Positions 10,851-25,600 of a stretch of 64,000 nucleotides of DNA are shown piece after piece. The stretch comes from Bombus terrestris (lineage: Eukaryota; Arthropoda; Insecta; Hymenoptera; Apidae). Numbering within the stretch: the first letter of the stretch is position 1; every line of letters starts with the position of its first letter. The stretch lies in NCBI RefSeq assembly GCF_910591885.1, contig NC_063273.1, positions 3,100,001 through 3,164,000 of the forward strand, written 5' to 3'. The position numbers were made by a program, and so were the translations under genes. The notes below the pieces were generated by a model. It saw only the letters and a list, made by a program, of their open reading frames with translations. It was not told the DNA's origin and ran no database searches.

Positions 10851-11033
10851 ATGATAGAAAATAACATATCTAGTGAAAGTGATGAAGGAGAAATAAAATC
10901 TGATTTTGAAGCGGATTTCCAAGAAGAACTACATAATTTTCCCCATATTTTAAGATTTATTCAAAGAATGCGCGATCACATTAAAAAACAAAACAAAAAG
11001 ATTGCCAAATTACGAAATAAACTCAGTGAACAT
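10851..11033 (+). CDS. AGGF1: AGGF1 exon with start codon
   Basis: The first in-frame ATG after the 10833 acceptor. Encodes 61 residues, first acidic, then a helix rich in Arg/Lys (RFIQRMRDHIKKQNKKIAKL) resembling the family's N-terminal coiled coil. The donor is GTTAGA. An upstream coding exon cannot be fully excluded. Confidence 0.82.
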
Positions 11034-14000
11034 GTTAGAACTACATTTCTTAAGTATAGTTTTTCTATTATTTCTTTTGTCTTATTTTATACTTTTATCT
11101 GATCACAGAAAATTAAAAAATTAATGGAAAAGAAAACCTTAATTGACTATGGAACTCAAACGAATCCATTAGAATATGAAAAAGAATCATGCCAGGATTG
11201 GAATGTTAATAATGATAAAACATCAACTAGTATTATACAACAAGTTAAAGAAGTAGCTGAGTCTGCTTTGTTGCAAACTGGTTTTGTCTATGAAGAAACT
11301 TCTGGTTTATATTATGATTACAACAGTGGATATTATTATGATGCAGTAAGTATGTATGCAATAACAGTATTAAATTTTCATTGATAACCCTTACATATTA
11401 TAAAAAAAATTGTTTTAGAAACAAGGTTTATATTATGATGGTAATACAGGTACATATTACTATTATGATGAAACTAGTGGAACATATCAATTCCATAGTC
11501 ATGCACAAGTAACTGTGAATGAAGCAGCTGTACATGTGAAAAGCAAGAAGGAGCAGAAAACTAGAAAGACAACCAAGGTTGGGGTTTAAATTATTATTGT
11601 TACATACCACATTTCTAAAGAAAATCGATCACATACAAGCATTTTTTATTCCAGGTTTCAGATGACATACATGAATTAATAAATGGCCTTTCAAACATAT
11701 CAATTGAAAAATACAGAGGTCAAGCACTAGGTAATTATCCTATGCTCTTAATATGCACACATGTCTCTCTTGTAGGATGACGGGAAAAAACGCAAACTTG
11801 CGGAAAGAGAAGAACCGTCGGAAGATGAACTTGAGGAGGGTGAATGTTCAAGCAATGATAGTGACAGCAATTCTAATGACATTACTCCAGAATTATGTAC
11901 TAGTAGTGACAGTGACCACGAGGAAGATCAAGGTTTATTTTTAATTATTTTACACAAAAATAAAAAAATTTTATTAACTAATGATTCGCGGATTTTAATT
12001 TTCTTTTTTTTGATTACATATATAATTGCTATTAGTTACATTTCGGTTATATAATTAATTTCAATTACAATATAATTAATAGAATAAATATACGTTTGCA
12101 AATAATACTTGGAATATTTTATGGATGGAAATACATTCATTAACTTTTCGTTGTAACGATTTGATTTTTTATTTCAGATTTAGCGAAAACCTATCCCCCA
12201 TGCATGAGAATCATAGTTAAGGAAACCAATTTATCAAAATTAAAAATTGGAAGTCTCTTTTTTGTTGCATATACTGGTGGTTCAATTGGTCGTGAAGGTG
12301 ATCATTCTGTAGTAATACCAGATATAAATATAAGTAAAGTAAGTTAAAAAGATTTTTAAGTTAACAACAAAAGTTTCTCTATGTATACAATATTATTTGT
12401 ATAAGATATTAAGAAAAAAACTTCGATGTTTCAGCATCATGCCCGTATTTTATATAATGAAGATAAAAAAATATACGAAGTCATTGATTTAGGATCAAGA
12501 AATGGCACGTTCTTAAATGGTAAAAGATTGTCTGTGGCTAAGCAAGAATCTGAACCTCATGAAGTTTCACATGGTTCGATTATACAAGTTAGTACTACGA
12601 AATTGTTGTGTCACATTCATAATGGAAATGAAACTTGTGGCCACTGTGAGCCAGGACTTGTTCAGCAAAGCATTAACGCAGAAGAGAACAAAGCTTCTAA
12701 AAAAGACCAACACAAACAAGAATTGAGACGGCTGAAGCATAAGTTTGGCGTAGAAAAAGATAATGTCGCAAGTGCTAGTCAATTAGCATTGGGGTACCAA
12801 GACAGAGCGCAAAATCGAAGACAGTGCATTGGTTCTTTGAATCATCATGCTAAAACACAACAAAGTTCAATGGATATGTAAGTAATTTATTTGCTATATT
12901 ATGCTTTAAAACAGTTGCAGTTAGGCAATTAAGATATATTTACAACATTTTATCAGTGTTTTATTTTATTTTTTCATTTCTTTCCTTGTAATTCCAGATT
13001 TTTATTATTTCTTGTTTATTTTGTAAGTCTTCTCATGCAGTGTTTTCATTTACATACATTTCATTTATTATGTATTTGTTATGTATTTTATTTACAGATC
13101 TATAGCAAAAGACAACAGGGGATTTAAACTGCTATCAAAAATGGGCTGGTCTGAGGGACAATCCTTAGGGAAGGAAAGAGATGGACCAACTGAACCGGTA
13201 AGTCTTCTTCCATACAAATTTTGTATTTATTCTAGCATGTGATTTTTTTACTATGATATATTATACAGTATAAATGTACCAATATTTTATATGATAATAC
13301 TTATATTTATAAACATATAAATTATGAAAGATAATAGGGATTTTAATAATACTTATGTATTATTATGTCATTTTATATTGGGTTTTTTTGGAATTAATAT
13401 ATATCTAACTTATGTTAAATGAATAATACAATTATGTTCCGTACCAAAATGTTGATGTAATTCATAAAATAAGAATTTATGACTATTTTAAATGTTTCAA
13501 ATATTTTGTCGCTTTCCTGTGTTATACGTTAACGAAAAGAATTTTGTCCTAATGTAAAAAAAATTCAGTTCATTTTAACGGTTCTTGTAATGGGATACGT
13601 AATTTTAAGACATTTAATCTTTTAAATATAACAGAATTTGATTCGTTTGCAATAAGAAAAGAAAAAACATTCATAACTTCAACCATTTCTTTTTAAGTAT
13701 ATCCTAAATACTGCATTGAAAATAATTGTATACTTTACAATAAAATAGTTATCTTTTTTCGCAAATATAGGTATAATTATTATGGTACAATTCTACTTAA
13801 TTATTCATATGTGAGAAAATAATAGATTAGTTAATTAGAACTACTATTTTACAATTACAATCGAAAAATTCAGCCTCGACAAACTTTTCGTAATAATTAA
13901 TTTCAACGTAAATTGAGTTCATCTTTCTATCGCAAACTATACAATATATTCTCCACATTCTCTAAAGATCAATATCTAACAATAAGTCAAAGTTGGAATA

Positions 14001-17000
14001 TCTAGACAAGATCGCAACATCTAAATAAAACAGAGTACGTCAATTTTCGCTATTTTCTTGAATTTTTCTCTCTTTGTACACCCTACAAATTTAAATGATA
14101 TTATACAAAATCAAATAGATTGCAAGCATATTTCTAATACAACATGATAGTTGCTTCTCGACTTAAACAATTCAAAATCTCCAGAATTCTCCTTTAAAAA
14201 CAGAGTGGCGTCAATCCTAAGATTGACATCTCTCTTGCCGTATGTTCTAAAGTGACCGCGTCAAATGTCTCGTCTTCATAGCTCTCAGAAACGGCTTTCC
14301 AGACGCCAGATGCCAACGGTATGTAAACGTCGACAGAGAATGTCGTTCTCAGCGCGCGTATTAGCGCCGCCGCGATGCCAATGACGTCAATCGGCAATTG
14401 CGATACGTTTCTCATTTCACCTTTCTGTCGGCCTGTAGCATCAAGCCAAACGTGGTGTAGCACGTGTGTTCAGTGCAAAAGGTGCATAGAAACGTCGGCC
14501 GCTTAGCCACTCATTAGCTGAACGGGGTCGTGTCGCTGCAATTCGCAATCCGGCCTCGTTCGCCTTTTTCAGGCGAAGTGACGCGATGTGACACGCTAAA
14601 AACTGTGGGCTGCCGTTACCGTTGCTCATCCCCTGCGTATCTTTTCCGTTCCTTTACTGCTTCCACACCACCGTCACCATCACCATCACCACCCCCTGAC
14701 TGACCCGTCCGATACACCGTACGATACCAATACACGTGCATCGTATATACGTGTAATACAGACATGGAAGATAGCGTGTGCAAAAGCCAGACAGCAAGCA
14801 GGTTCTGGCTGCTGGTGGTGCTGCTTACTCGTCCGGCCGCATCGCGTTTCGACGGCGACGAAACGAGCGCCGACGGTACGAGCAGAGCATTCATATGATA
14901 ACGAGCGTAACTCTGCGAGACATGAAACGGAATAGTAGAGGGGATCGTCGCGAGGGGCAGAGACGAAAACGGGAGCAGCAGAGAGCGAGAGGGAGCGACA
15001 GAAGAGGTGTCCCCGGGTAATGAATGCAAATGTATTGAAATCCAAATCATTATTTTGTCTAGACGCATCGTATGCTCTATTGCACGCTCTGAGCTTAAGG
15101 AGAGGGGATGAGGAAAGGCACATAGCGCGTTCCTCCATGGGGGTGGATTAGGGGAGAAAGGAAACTGAGGGAGATGGAGACCGTTGTTTTCTCTCGTCTC
15201 TGTGTACCTTGACGCATGTCTGCTAAATTTGCTTGTACACCTTTATCCTCTTTGATGTCCGACAACCTCCATTTATCCGTGCGATGGTCTTCCCTCTCGT
15301 TGCAATCCTCGTCCCTCCGTGGACGACGATTTCTCTTCTACACTGTGTTTTTTGCTCGTAAAACACCGTTTGACTTTTGCTATTGTTGCGCGATCCACGA
15401 TGCATACCATACCTTATGTAGAGACCGAGAGAAGAGTCAGTGCTTCTTTCTACGAGTCTTTAACGAGTGTGAAGTAATTAATATATTTTCATGCATCAGC
15501 TGTTTCTGTCTTTACCGCTTGTATAATGTAGGAAGCAATTTTACGGATGGTAAATGTACGTGTTTTACGGAAATTTGTTATACAGAGAAGTAAGTCGACT
15601 CGAGATACTGCGGAAATTTCTTCTTCTTCTCTTCGAGTTATTGTAATTTCGTTGCAAAGGGAAATGGTACAGTTTCGAGCGTACACGTATTACGCGATTT
15701 AATCGTATACGTATAACTAGCTTTCAAGCAATTAAAGATACGTTAAGATCGCGTGATTTTAAGGGAGAAATATGATTTATGGCTTTATAATTTCGCGAAG
15801 ATTATTATGATCTATCTTGGGCATGAGATCGCGTGATTTATTTGCGCATACGTATTTCGTTGCACATTTAAAAACGCACTTAATAAGTTGTTTCCTTGTT
15901 AAACATTTTTCGTTTAAAATTATGCATCTATTAATAAAACTATGTTAATTGCTACACAGTACATTGACTATTCATAAACACAGGTTCCACTTGTTTAGTT
16001 ATGCTTATAAAGATATAAATTTGCATAAATTATATTATATTACGCATTTATATGTCACTATCAAAAAATATCAGTATTATATCTCACAAATTATACCGAC
16101 AAGTATACATCTTATTTACCGATGAGACGAAGCTCTAAATAAATTTGAAATCAAATTCGCAACTACGTAATACCGCGTTCGTTCTCTTCGTCTAGCCGCT
16201 TTACATCGCAACCAGTTGTTACAATTTTATATCGACTATCTCCGTTTTTACGTTGCGTACCTATTTCTGCAGGTTCTCTTTGTCGAACCTATATGACCTA
16301 CATCGTAAACTGGAAACACGTTCACGGTCGTAGAAAGGGGTGAAAAGGTAGGAGAAGGAAGAGAGAGACGGTTAGCTCTTGGAGGGTGAATCCGCGTGTT
16401 CGCCCCGAGAGTTCGTAAACCAGACATTGTAAAGTTCTCGAATGGCGATTGACAGTAAACCACGAGCATGCGATAAAGTATAAAATTGTCCCGTACTATG
16501 AAAGTGCCTTTAACAGGTGTAGGTGGATGCGTGTCCTATCTGACCGAATGAAATCTCGGTAGGTTCGTTTATTTGAGTGCCTTCACTCGCGCAAGGTAAG
16601 GCGAGTACTTACTTTTTATTATTGGCTCGCGTAAAAGAGTCGATCCCTAACAAGAGACACTTGAGATAACAGGTCAATGCAAGTTTTATTAGCGTGCTGC
16701 TTTGACGTAGAAGGCTGTTGCTTCGGTAACGTGGAGTTAAGAATTAGAATAGAGGACTCGATTTTTATTCTACATACTTTACAAATGTCTCCAGTTGTAT
16801 GAAGTAAGGTGTTCTTTTGAAACTTTGATATTTATACGTTGCAGGTTATTGAAATTAAGGACATTTTTCATGAAAATGTACAATGAATATTTGAGAGGTG
16901 TATTTAAGTTCATTTAAGATTACTTAAGGTTCATTTTCGTCGTATTATCTGGCTAGATTTTGTATGTTCAATCTAAACTAATATTTTTATGAAATAATTA

Positions 17001-20000
17001 TAATTAAAAAGGTGGAACTTTGTTATAATAGATCATATTAACAATCGAAGTTTAAAATATTATTAGATTGTTGTTTCAAACATTCAATTTTCTTCATTTG
17101 CATTATACCGTAATAAATAATGGAATAAGCCTCCAATTTATTGGGACTGTATTATACAACGTATTGGGATTGTAAAGTTGAACCGACTTGTAACGTCGAT
17201 CGTTAAACAATTGCAACTGAAACGCAATAGGTGTAACGTGTTACAATTCGCTTCTATATGAGGCAGCCTTAAAGTGCATCCGGAAACTGCAACAATTTCA
17301 TTTTATGGACTTTCGCGTATACCGGCTGTTGCGAGCCATTTCACGGTTACAGCGTGAATATCCACGGTAGTGCCTTTTACGATTTACATTCATTTCCATA
17401 TTGCATTTCCTCGCCCTTTACAGTACCAGTGAGGAAAAACCTGATTGATTAATGACGTAATAAATAATCCAACGTAGTCTCGCAAAGGAATGAGGCCCGT
17501 GGTGCTTCCATAAAATCTTTCATTGGAAGAGCTTTCTACGATTTCTCTTTGAGAAGCATAATATTGCACGCGCGTTTGAAATTAAAAAGTTTTGTATCGA
17601 GACTGTGCATCAAGGAATTGGTTTTTATTATTTTGTCAGTTATATCATTTATCATCTTAATTTTTCAAATACGCTTAACTAGCAAAAAGCAACATAGTTT
17701 GATATCCATCGATATTTCTCCTGTGTCAGTGTTTCTTATATCTTGTACTTTCATACATGAATAATTGCAGTACAAATCTCGATAAAATAAATTGATTTGG
17801 TGATATTCGTGGGTTTCATACGAAAATCACCCTTAGTCGCGACTGATTTTGGCCTGCCATGTTGAAAGCAACTTTCTAAACGTGATCCAAAGATTCAGAT
17901 CTTACGACGATGGTGCAATAATGCGTGTCATTGATTAATTACGTTTCCTGACTGAAAATTCATAGATTTTTGTCTTTTTATAATTCAAAGGAAATGTACA
18001 CAACCTGTCTGACAAGTAGCGAGGTTGCCAATATATTAATTTCAACGGAATTCCGAATTCCATTCCTGAGGATGTTTGGAAAAATCATGCATTTTATTCA
18101 AAGTATTTTTCTTAGAGATCGATACCACTCCGAATATGGATACTCTGACGTTATTTTCAATAGATAAATTCATGGAAGCAAGTCGTTCGATTTTTAGAAA
18201 TTCAACGTTAATTGTGTATTTGGACAACGAAATGGAGAAATTTACAGAAGGAAAATTTGACTTTTGAGAGCCTCGAATATCTCCTCGTCCATCCTCTTCA
18301 TCTTACATTTCTCCGATTCGCTTTCAACTTTCGTCTTTTCCTGGGATAATTGACGGCGCGTCCGAATCGAGAGTGTTTTGATTCGCGCCAGATCCAGCAG
18401 CGAGGAGAAAAAAGGAGAACCGGATAAAAGTGAATCGTAGGTCTTGACTCGCGACTCTCCCGGTCTCCTGTTTGTCCGCCAAAACCTGTTGCTGGCGTCC
18501 TCCTCCTGCTCGTTTCGCTGCCTTGTGCGCGCCTTCTATTCATCCACCGGTCCCTTTTTCTTCTGGCGAAAGTAAAAATAGTGGTAAGAGAAGAAAAAGG
18601 CACACGGGGCAGAATGCACGAAGTTCGTGCGTTGAACGAAGACGTAAAGGTCGGGCCGGGAAAAAGGAGTAAAAGGGAGGAAGAGAGGCCGAGATAGAGG
18701 GAGAAAGAGAAGAGAAAAGAGAAGGAGAGAGAGAGAGAGGGTTCTGAGCGGAAGTTGTACACCAAGTGTACGTGTGCAGTCCTGCCGCAGGTGGTACGAC
18801 GGAACGCAAGGTCGTTTCGATATTATGTAATGCAAAGAGGCAGGAGAGTGCAAGGATACGGAGAGGATCAGCTCTCGACCTCCCTCGGTTGCCCCGGAGG
18901 GAACCCATTGTCTTTGGAATTCGGGACAACGTTGGGAGATCATCGTCGAAAACTGAGAAAAAAACCCTTCCTCCCGGCTACATCCAGCGTTTGCCTCTTC
19001 CAACCCGCAACTTTCTTTATCCGTAGGGCTTTGATTTTAATGCTTGCATGACGTACCGGGAAAGGTTACAGGAATTCTGGCGTTCGGGGCAGTAGTTATT
19101 TTGGAAGGACTTTTTTAGTCAATGTTTTGACTAATTTTTTTTAAATCGGGTTGTACGATCTCTATGTTTTAGGGTGGTAATACGATTCTGATCCTATCTT
19201 CAAATGATACTTTTAGTCTATTTACGTTTTACAGTACAATCTATATTCCGGTACCTATAAATCAATCGGTTTATCAATTACTCACGAGGTGCCTTTTAAC
19301 GATTTGCAAATCGTTTTATGCTCCATGTTTTTGCGCGTTTATCATATCGTTCATCGATCCATGTCCATTCAAGTAAATATCTACGTGTCCAAGTATCCAT
19401 GTCCATATAATACAATGGCTTCTCTTTTGTGACGTCGTCGTCGTCGTCGGTACAGCTTCGTCGGTCACGGCTGAACGATACAAAGTTATGCGAAAAAATG
19501 TGCAATCTTTATCTACGATCTTCGTTCATTGCCATGCCGGTTTATGCAGATATGCCGATTTTTGCCGGTTCTGATCGACCAGCTTGCTTCCACGGCACCG
19601 GTGGATTCGCATCTCCATGCTCGAACGATCCTTAAGGGCTCTCTACCCGCAACTTCTTTGGAAAGGGTATCCCCTCGCCCTCTTCACGCTCGTTCACTCA
19701 CTGGAAATTTTCGTTCACGCATTCGGACACTTTCATTACACCGGCTAATAAACCCTCAGAGCGTGATAGCCTGATGTGCCGGATAAAGCGGCCGTGGAGC
19801 CTTTCGCGCGATTGTAAGTCACAATCGTGAGCAATTAATACATCAGCCACCATAGATTAAGAGTTCAGCCGTGGCATTATGCTATATTACCGGTTATGGC
19901 AAAGATCAACGGTGATAAATTCTCATTGTGTTCCGTTAATGCAATTTTCCATTCGCCACTTTTTTTGACGGCTTTTCTCATTTCTTTACGATAGGATGTT

Positions 20001-22623
20001 ATTTTACTCTCTTTATGACGCCTGCTTTGGAGTAATATGTGCACTGGAAAGAGTTCTGTTAGGCTAAATGGACGTTCAATATATATTGAAATGGAGGGTT
20101 GAATAACTGTAGAGAAACCTTAGAAGGGAGAAAGCTTAGTTGAAATTGCAGAAATAAATTAAAGTATTGGTAAAATTGCAAAATGCACATAATATGTAAA
20201 AATATATAACTTTGGAATCGACTTTTGCTTGCTAGAATTTCTTCGAAATTTGACCCACGAGAAAGACACTGAATCGATGATTATTAGCGAAAGGTGAAAA
20301 GGTGAAAAAAGGGAGCAGTTTTATAATCTTGTCTCGAAATGTAGGCATCTCGAGGGAAGGTATACGAGAAAGGGCGAACGAAAGAGCCGATGTCAGTCAC
20401 TTAGTGAAATTTATTCGTCGATCTGTGTCCACTCTGTAAATTATGAAAATTACAGGACAAAATTTTTAACGCTCTTCCTTAACTTTAATTCTATATACTT
20501 GTGCCTATAAAGTTACTTCGGTACCACTTTTAACGGGTTCATAATTGCGCCCTTTTATATATGCTGTTCCTGGGCGTGTACCGCGTCATATATCTACTGC
20601 ATTCTTTATATAAACTGGTTTTATTTATTTCGGATCGTTAACATTAAGTATTAACCGAGCCTATTATTTAGCTATCGCTGGCTTTATGCGAGATTTGTCG
20701 TGATTATAAATTTAAATCAAAAAGCAACATTTTACGATCGTTATATACACACTGTCGTGATATTTGTTTATAAGTGGTCATTTAGAGCTACTTTAAAAGG
20801 AATTTTTATACAATTTATTGGTATTTGATTTACATTGAGGCAGAAAATTGCCGATGTCTATCGTAATCGCGGTAAATGAAACATGTAAATTAAATAACAT
20901 TATCGTACAAGTTTCCATAATATTCCTCCTGGTAATGTGAGTTTCTTAGAAGCCTTAATTAAATTTAATGCTAAAATATCTGTGTTTACTTTTTCATGTC
21001 GGTTTATTACATACATACTATTATTTATATAGGATAAATCTATAAAACTTGTGGCAAATAAATATAAATAGAACTGTGTATTAGTTTAATAGAATTTTAT
21101 TTCTGATTTCTTCGATTAGTCTGGCAAAATCTGTATTCTATTGTTTCAATTATACTAAACGAATACTAAAACTAAAAAGTTACAAAATTATATTCTCACG
21201 GTTTCTCTAACATAACGCTGAAAATATAAATAAATGATCGAGGAAAAGAAACACTATTGCGATTTGTTAGTTCCTCGTTAGTATTCATATACAATTTATA
21301 TCTTAATTATCGACTTATCTATGTATCTAGCATATCAGTTTGAAAGCAGCAACGAATAAATATTAAAGTGCAAGCTGCTTACACTTAAAAACTTCTACTC
21401 CTTTTAATTGCAAGATCTCATCTAGTAAACATCATGCACACTTCGAATTGAATTAATATCAAAGAAGATAAAATCGGTAAACATAGAATGTTGGCCAATT
21501 ATCTTGAGAATACTATCAGTGAAGAAAGAATCGATTATTCGAGTCTTGACAGATTATAACTACAGTGATGTGCAAAAGTCTCTGGCCAGATAAATTTTTC
21601 ACTTTATATTTCGAAAGCGATATCTAAAAGAATTTTAGCTAGTATATTGAGTATAAGATGGTTATAAAACGGTACTTATATTTATATTAAATATGAGTTA
21701 AAATTCTTTAAAATATCACTTGTAAAATATAAAATGAAAAATTTATTTAGCCAACAGTTTTTACACATCACTATATATTTCGTATGTAAATAGGAGAAAT
21801 GAGAGGTTGAAAAAGGACAAATAGCTATGGCATTGAATTTAGTTTTATGAAATTCTATTACGGTAGACACATTTAACCTGTGCCTGAACACTTCTCTCGA
21901 ACATAAAGTATCCTTGGCATGCGAGCCTACTTGCATACGCCTGAATACGCGTGAGCCGATGGGATTTTTTATCCGCACACTCATTGCGTACTAATTTATG
22001 CATATACCAAGGTATGACATCATCAAAATCAATCTTCCGCTAAACTAGTGTTGATTGAATGACCACTCTAGCAAGACCGAAGTTATAGATTCATATTTCA
22101 TCGTACATAGAAAAGGCGTAAGGCGTTTCATGATAATTATAGCCATGACATGGAAGCTTGATGTGGATTCTGTAGTCGTAGTTGTTTTATGAACTTCTTT
22201 ATTAATCATTGTTAATTTCTGGTACCGAAGAATGATGTTCAAGCTTGACACATTCGGAAAATTAATTATTTATTTGAACATGTAGAATATCGACTGCTTC
22301 CTACATATAATATAGAGGCAAGTCTGGTTTCATACAAAAATCTGTCTAACCTATCCAGGTTAAAACATCGTCTGCATTTCTGCATCCTACCTCGTAAGAA
22401 GGATCTCGTCAGACCATCATAGTTCGGTCCACGTGGCTCCATCGTATAGCCATTGGAGAGCAGCAGGAGCCAGATCGGTTCCTCCTCTCTAAATTAAATC
22501 CCGCTTCCGACGTGCGTCAGTCAGACGTCGAAATTTCCAAAGTCACTGACGAAGCATTCTTTAATCTCCTTGGGGCGAGTCTTCCCCTCGACAGTTGCAC
22601 GATCTACCTCCCTCCCTCCATTC

Positions 22624-22657
<34 letters not shown>

Positions 22658-25600
22658 GGCAATACGGGCTAATTCTCCGGGGACAGCATGAATGCGTGTT
22701 TCACCGTGTATCAGTTCAACGTGGGCGGCAGGGCAACAGAGGAGTGAGGAGGAGGAATGGAGGAAGGGAGAGGGTCTGTCCTTCTTTGCGCGCGTTGTTT
22801 TGTAACGCGAAGAGGGAATGCTAGGAAGGACTGACTATAGAGTGAATGGAGAACGCATAGGATTTATGGTACGCTAACGGATTGGGAGAACGGAACGGAA
22901 CTGGAAGAAAGAGAGAGATAGAGCGAATGGGCAAAGAGACAGACAGATGCTGGGAGACTAAGAGAAAGAGGTGATGGCGAGGACGACAAGGAGGAAGATA
23001 AAAAGGGAGGAGAAAGGAAAAAGGGCAAAGAGAGAAGTTGTAGCGGTGCGTTTCGTAAGGGGCGCGGGAGGCAACAGGTGGGAACCCACTGTCACAAATA
23101 AATCCAACACAAACGCCGCTGCCGTCTAGACGGCGATCTGCTGACTAACCATGGGTACCAGATTATCGCGCCGCTTACTTTCTCCTTCCTTCTCTCTCTC
23201 TGTCGTTTTTTCTCTCTTCTCTACCCCTTCACCGCTCTTCTTTTCTTTTTCTCGGCTTTTGTTTCTCTTTTTACTTCTCTGTGTGTGTACCTCTGAGACA
23301 GTAGGCGATGGAGGAAGAGCGAAAATGAGAGAGAAAAACTTTCTGCGGATGATGGTGCATGAACGGACCAGAGAACGTAAGTACATACGGAGAATAGCGA
23401 TAGCAAGAGAAGAGAGAAGCGTGAGAAAGATAAGAAACCCGGGTAGATAGAGGCAGGCAGAGACGACTCGTACGCACGACAGGATCAGAGATTGTGCAGG
23501 TGTCGTTACACACGCTCCCGAGCGTAAACGCGCTTGCACGTAACGCGCCGTTGCGGAGATAGGTGCACCGCTTGGCATGCGGGTGCACCGTCAGATTGGC
23601 CAGCCATCGGTGTCCACACGTTGCTGCCATAGCGCCACAGATTGCCTGTTTACTCGACAGAATCTCTTTTCCCTATTGCCTCTGACAGATACCCGCATAT
23701 TCGATTGCTCGCGAGTCCGCGCAAATGGTCCGACGTTTTATTAGCTTTTGTTTTGTTCTCGCTTTCGTGATTTTTCATGGTCTTATATTTTTTACGCTTT
23801 CGACTTTCCGCCAGGATTCTAGTGGCATTCTGAGCGTTGTTCAGTTAGAATTCTGAAATTAAGTAGATCGTGGTTGTCTGATTAGTTCGATGATGTATGA
23901 AATATGTTTATTCGAGTATTTCTTAGATTTCATTATTTATTTTACATTTCTAAATTGCATATATAAAAGTGGAGTTATTTTGCTTAATGTCGCGTTATTA
24001 ATAAATTTACTATGTATATTCGACTGTATATTCTGTATACTGACAGGTAATCAGTAACTGTCCTAATATTTATGGTCGGTCCTGTATTATACTTTCGACT
24101 GTTTTCAACTATATAGAATCTTTTCAATCGAGAATTAAATATACTAGAAGATATATGGCTTAATTTAACTATTTCGCGTATGATTTGTATAACTTAAACA
24201 TTTCCTGGTTATTGTACTTATTTGAATTCACAGCAGATATCAGAAAGGAGTTTTCCATCTAGACGTGCATCGAATCTGTGCTCGGTACGTGAACGCAATG
24301 CAGCCCTAAGTGCTTGTGAAATGAAGGGGATCGTATCGCGTTATAATGCAATATTCTCACGTTGCAAATATTTTAATCGGAGTACTGGAACGATACTGTC
24401 GAATGAAACATTCATTACGTTCTGTGAATGGATTATGCCGTGTAGTTCAACGTATTTCCGTTGCAGAACGAAAGTAACCTAACGTAGCAAGAATAAAACA
24501 TTGATCACGTTTCCGTCATAGAATAGACTAGATTTCAATATTTTTATTAAATATTTTCTCATAATTATGTATAATTATATACTAATATTTTGATAGATCA
24601 TGAAATAATAAATTTTAAGCAAATAGTTATGTCATAGGTCTGACGATAAATAAAATTCACTCAGTTTCTATTATATGAGATATAGATATATAAATTAAAA
24701 TAGAATATTCTAAAATTGAGTCATTTAACCCAAATTTCTGTATCATCTACGAGCCAACGATATCAATTAAGGTTCATTCTACTTACGCTATATAATACAA
24801 ACATACATTATGTATCAAGGATCAAACTATAGAATCTAATCTACTTAAATAACAGAATGATTAATCAAAGTCGATCAAAAATCGTTGTTCGAAACGATTC
24901 TTTGACAAGAATCCATTGGATGACGATTCGTGAAGGAAGAAGTCGAGTAGTTCGAGGAGTAGTATGCAGTCAGGATAAAAACAGCGAGCTGCCGGAGATT
25001 AGTGAAAAATGTGGCGGTAAAAAGCGAGTAATAGGCGAGTTGACCGTGGCAGAGTCCGAGAACGGATCCAGCCATGGAGCACGATACCCCAGGGAGACAC
25101 GTAGAGACGGAACGAAATTAACCGGAGCTCAGCCAGGAGGAACCGGACGCGAGCGCATAATGCTGTGCACACAGGAGGGCCGCACACGTGCGCGCATAAC
25201 CACGTCGTCAGTTTAACAGTCTGTCCAACTGTGTGTACATCCACGTGTCTAGGTGTATACGTGTATACGCGACGGTAATACGTCCGTATGTCGGCTGTCC
25301 GTAACGTTAGCCAGGCTAGGAATCCGGCAGCCAGAAGCGGTCGATCGGTCTAGACGAGGTGTGCGTCCATGCCGCCGACACACAGGCGTACATTGTCCGA
25401 ACAATCGACCAGGCCCGACATACAAATATGTACAACGAGAGATCTATTAATTACAACCAGCAGCAGCCGGCTCTGACTCGTATCGACGAGCGCAAACCGA
25501 CCGTTCTCGGTGAATCCCGTGGAACGGGACGCAACCAGACAGCCCAGAAAGAACATAATTATTGCGCACGATCGGAAGTTCCTTTGGCTCCTTTTGATGA

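Noticed and set aside
22570..23630. Several ORFs of 60-150 codons on both strands
   Set aside because: They run through CT/GA-rich tracts, giving Ser/Leu/Phe or Arg/Glu/Lys strings, with no family features.
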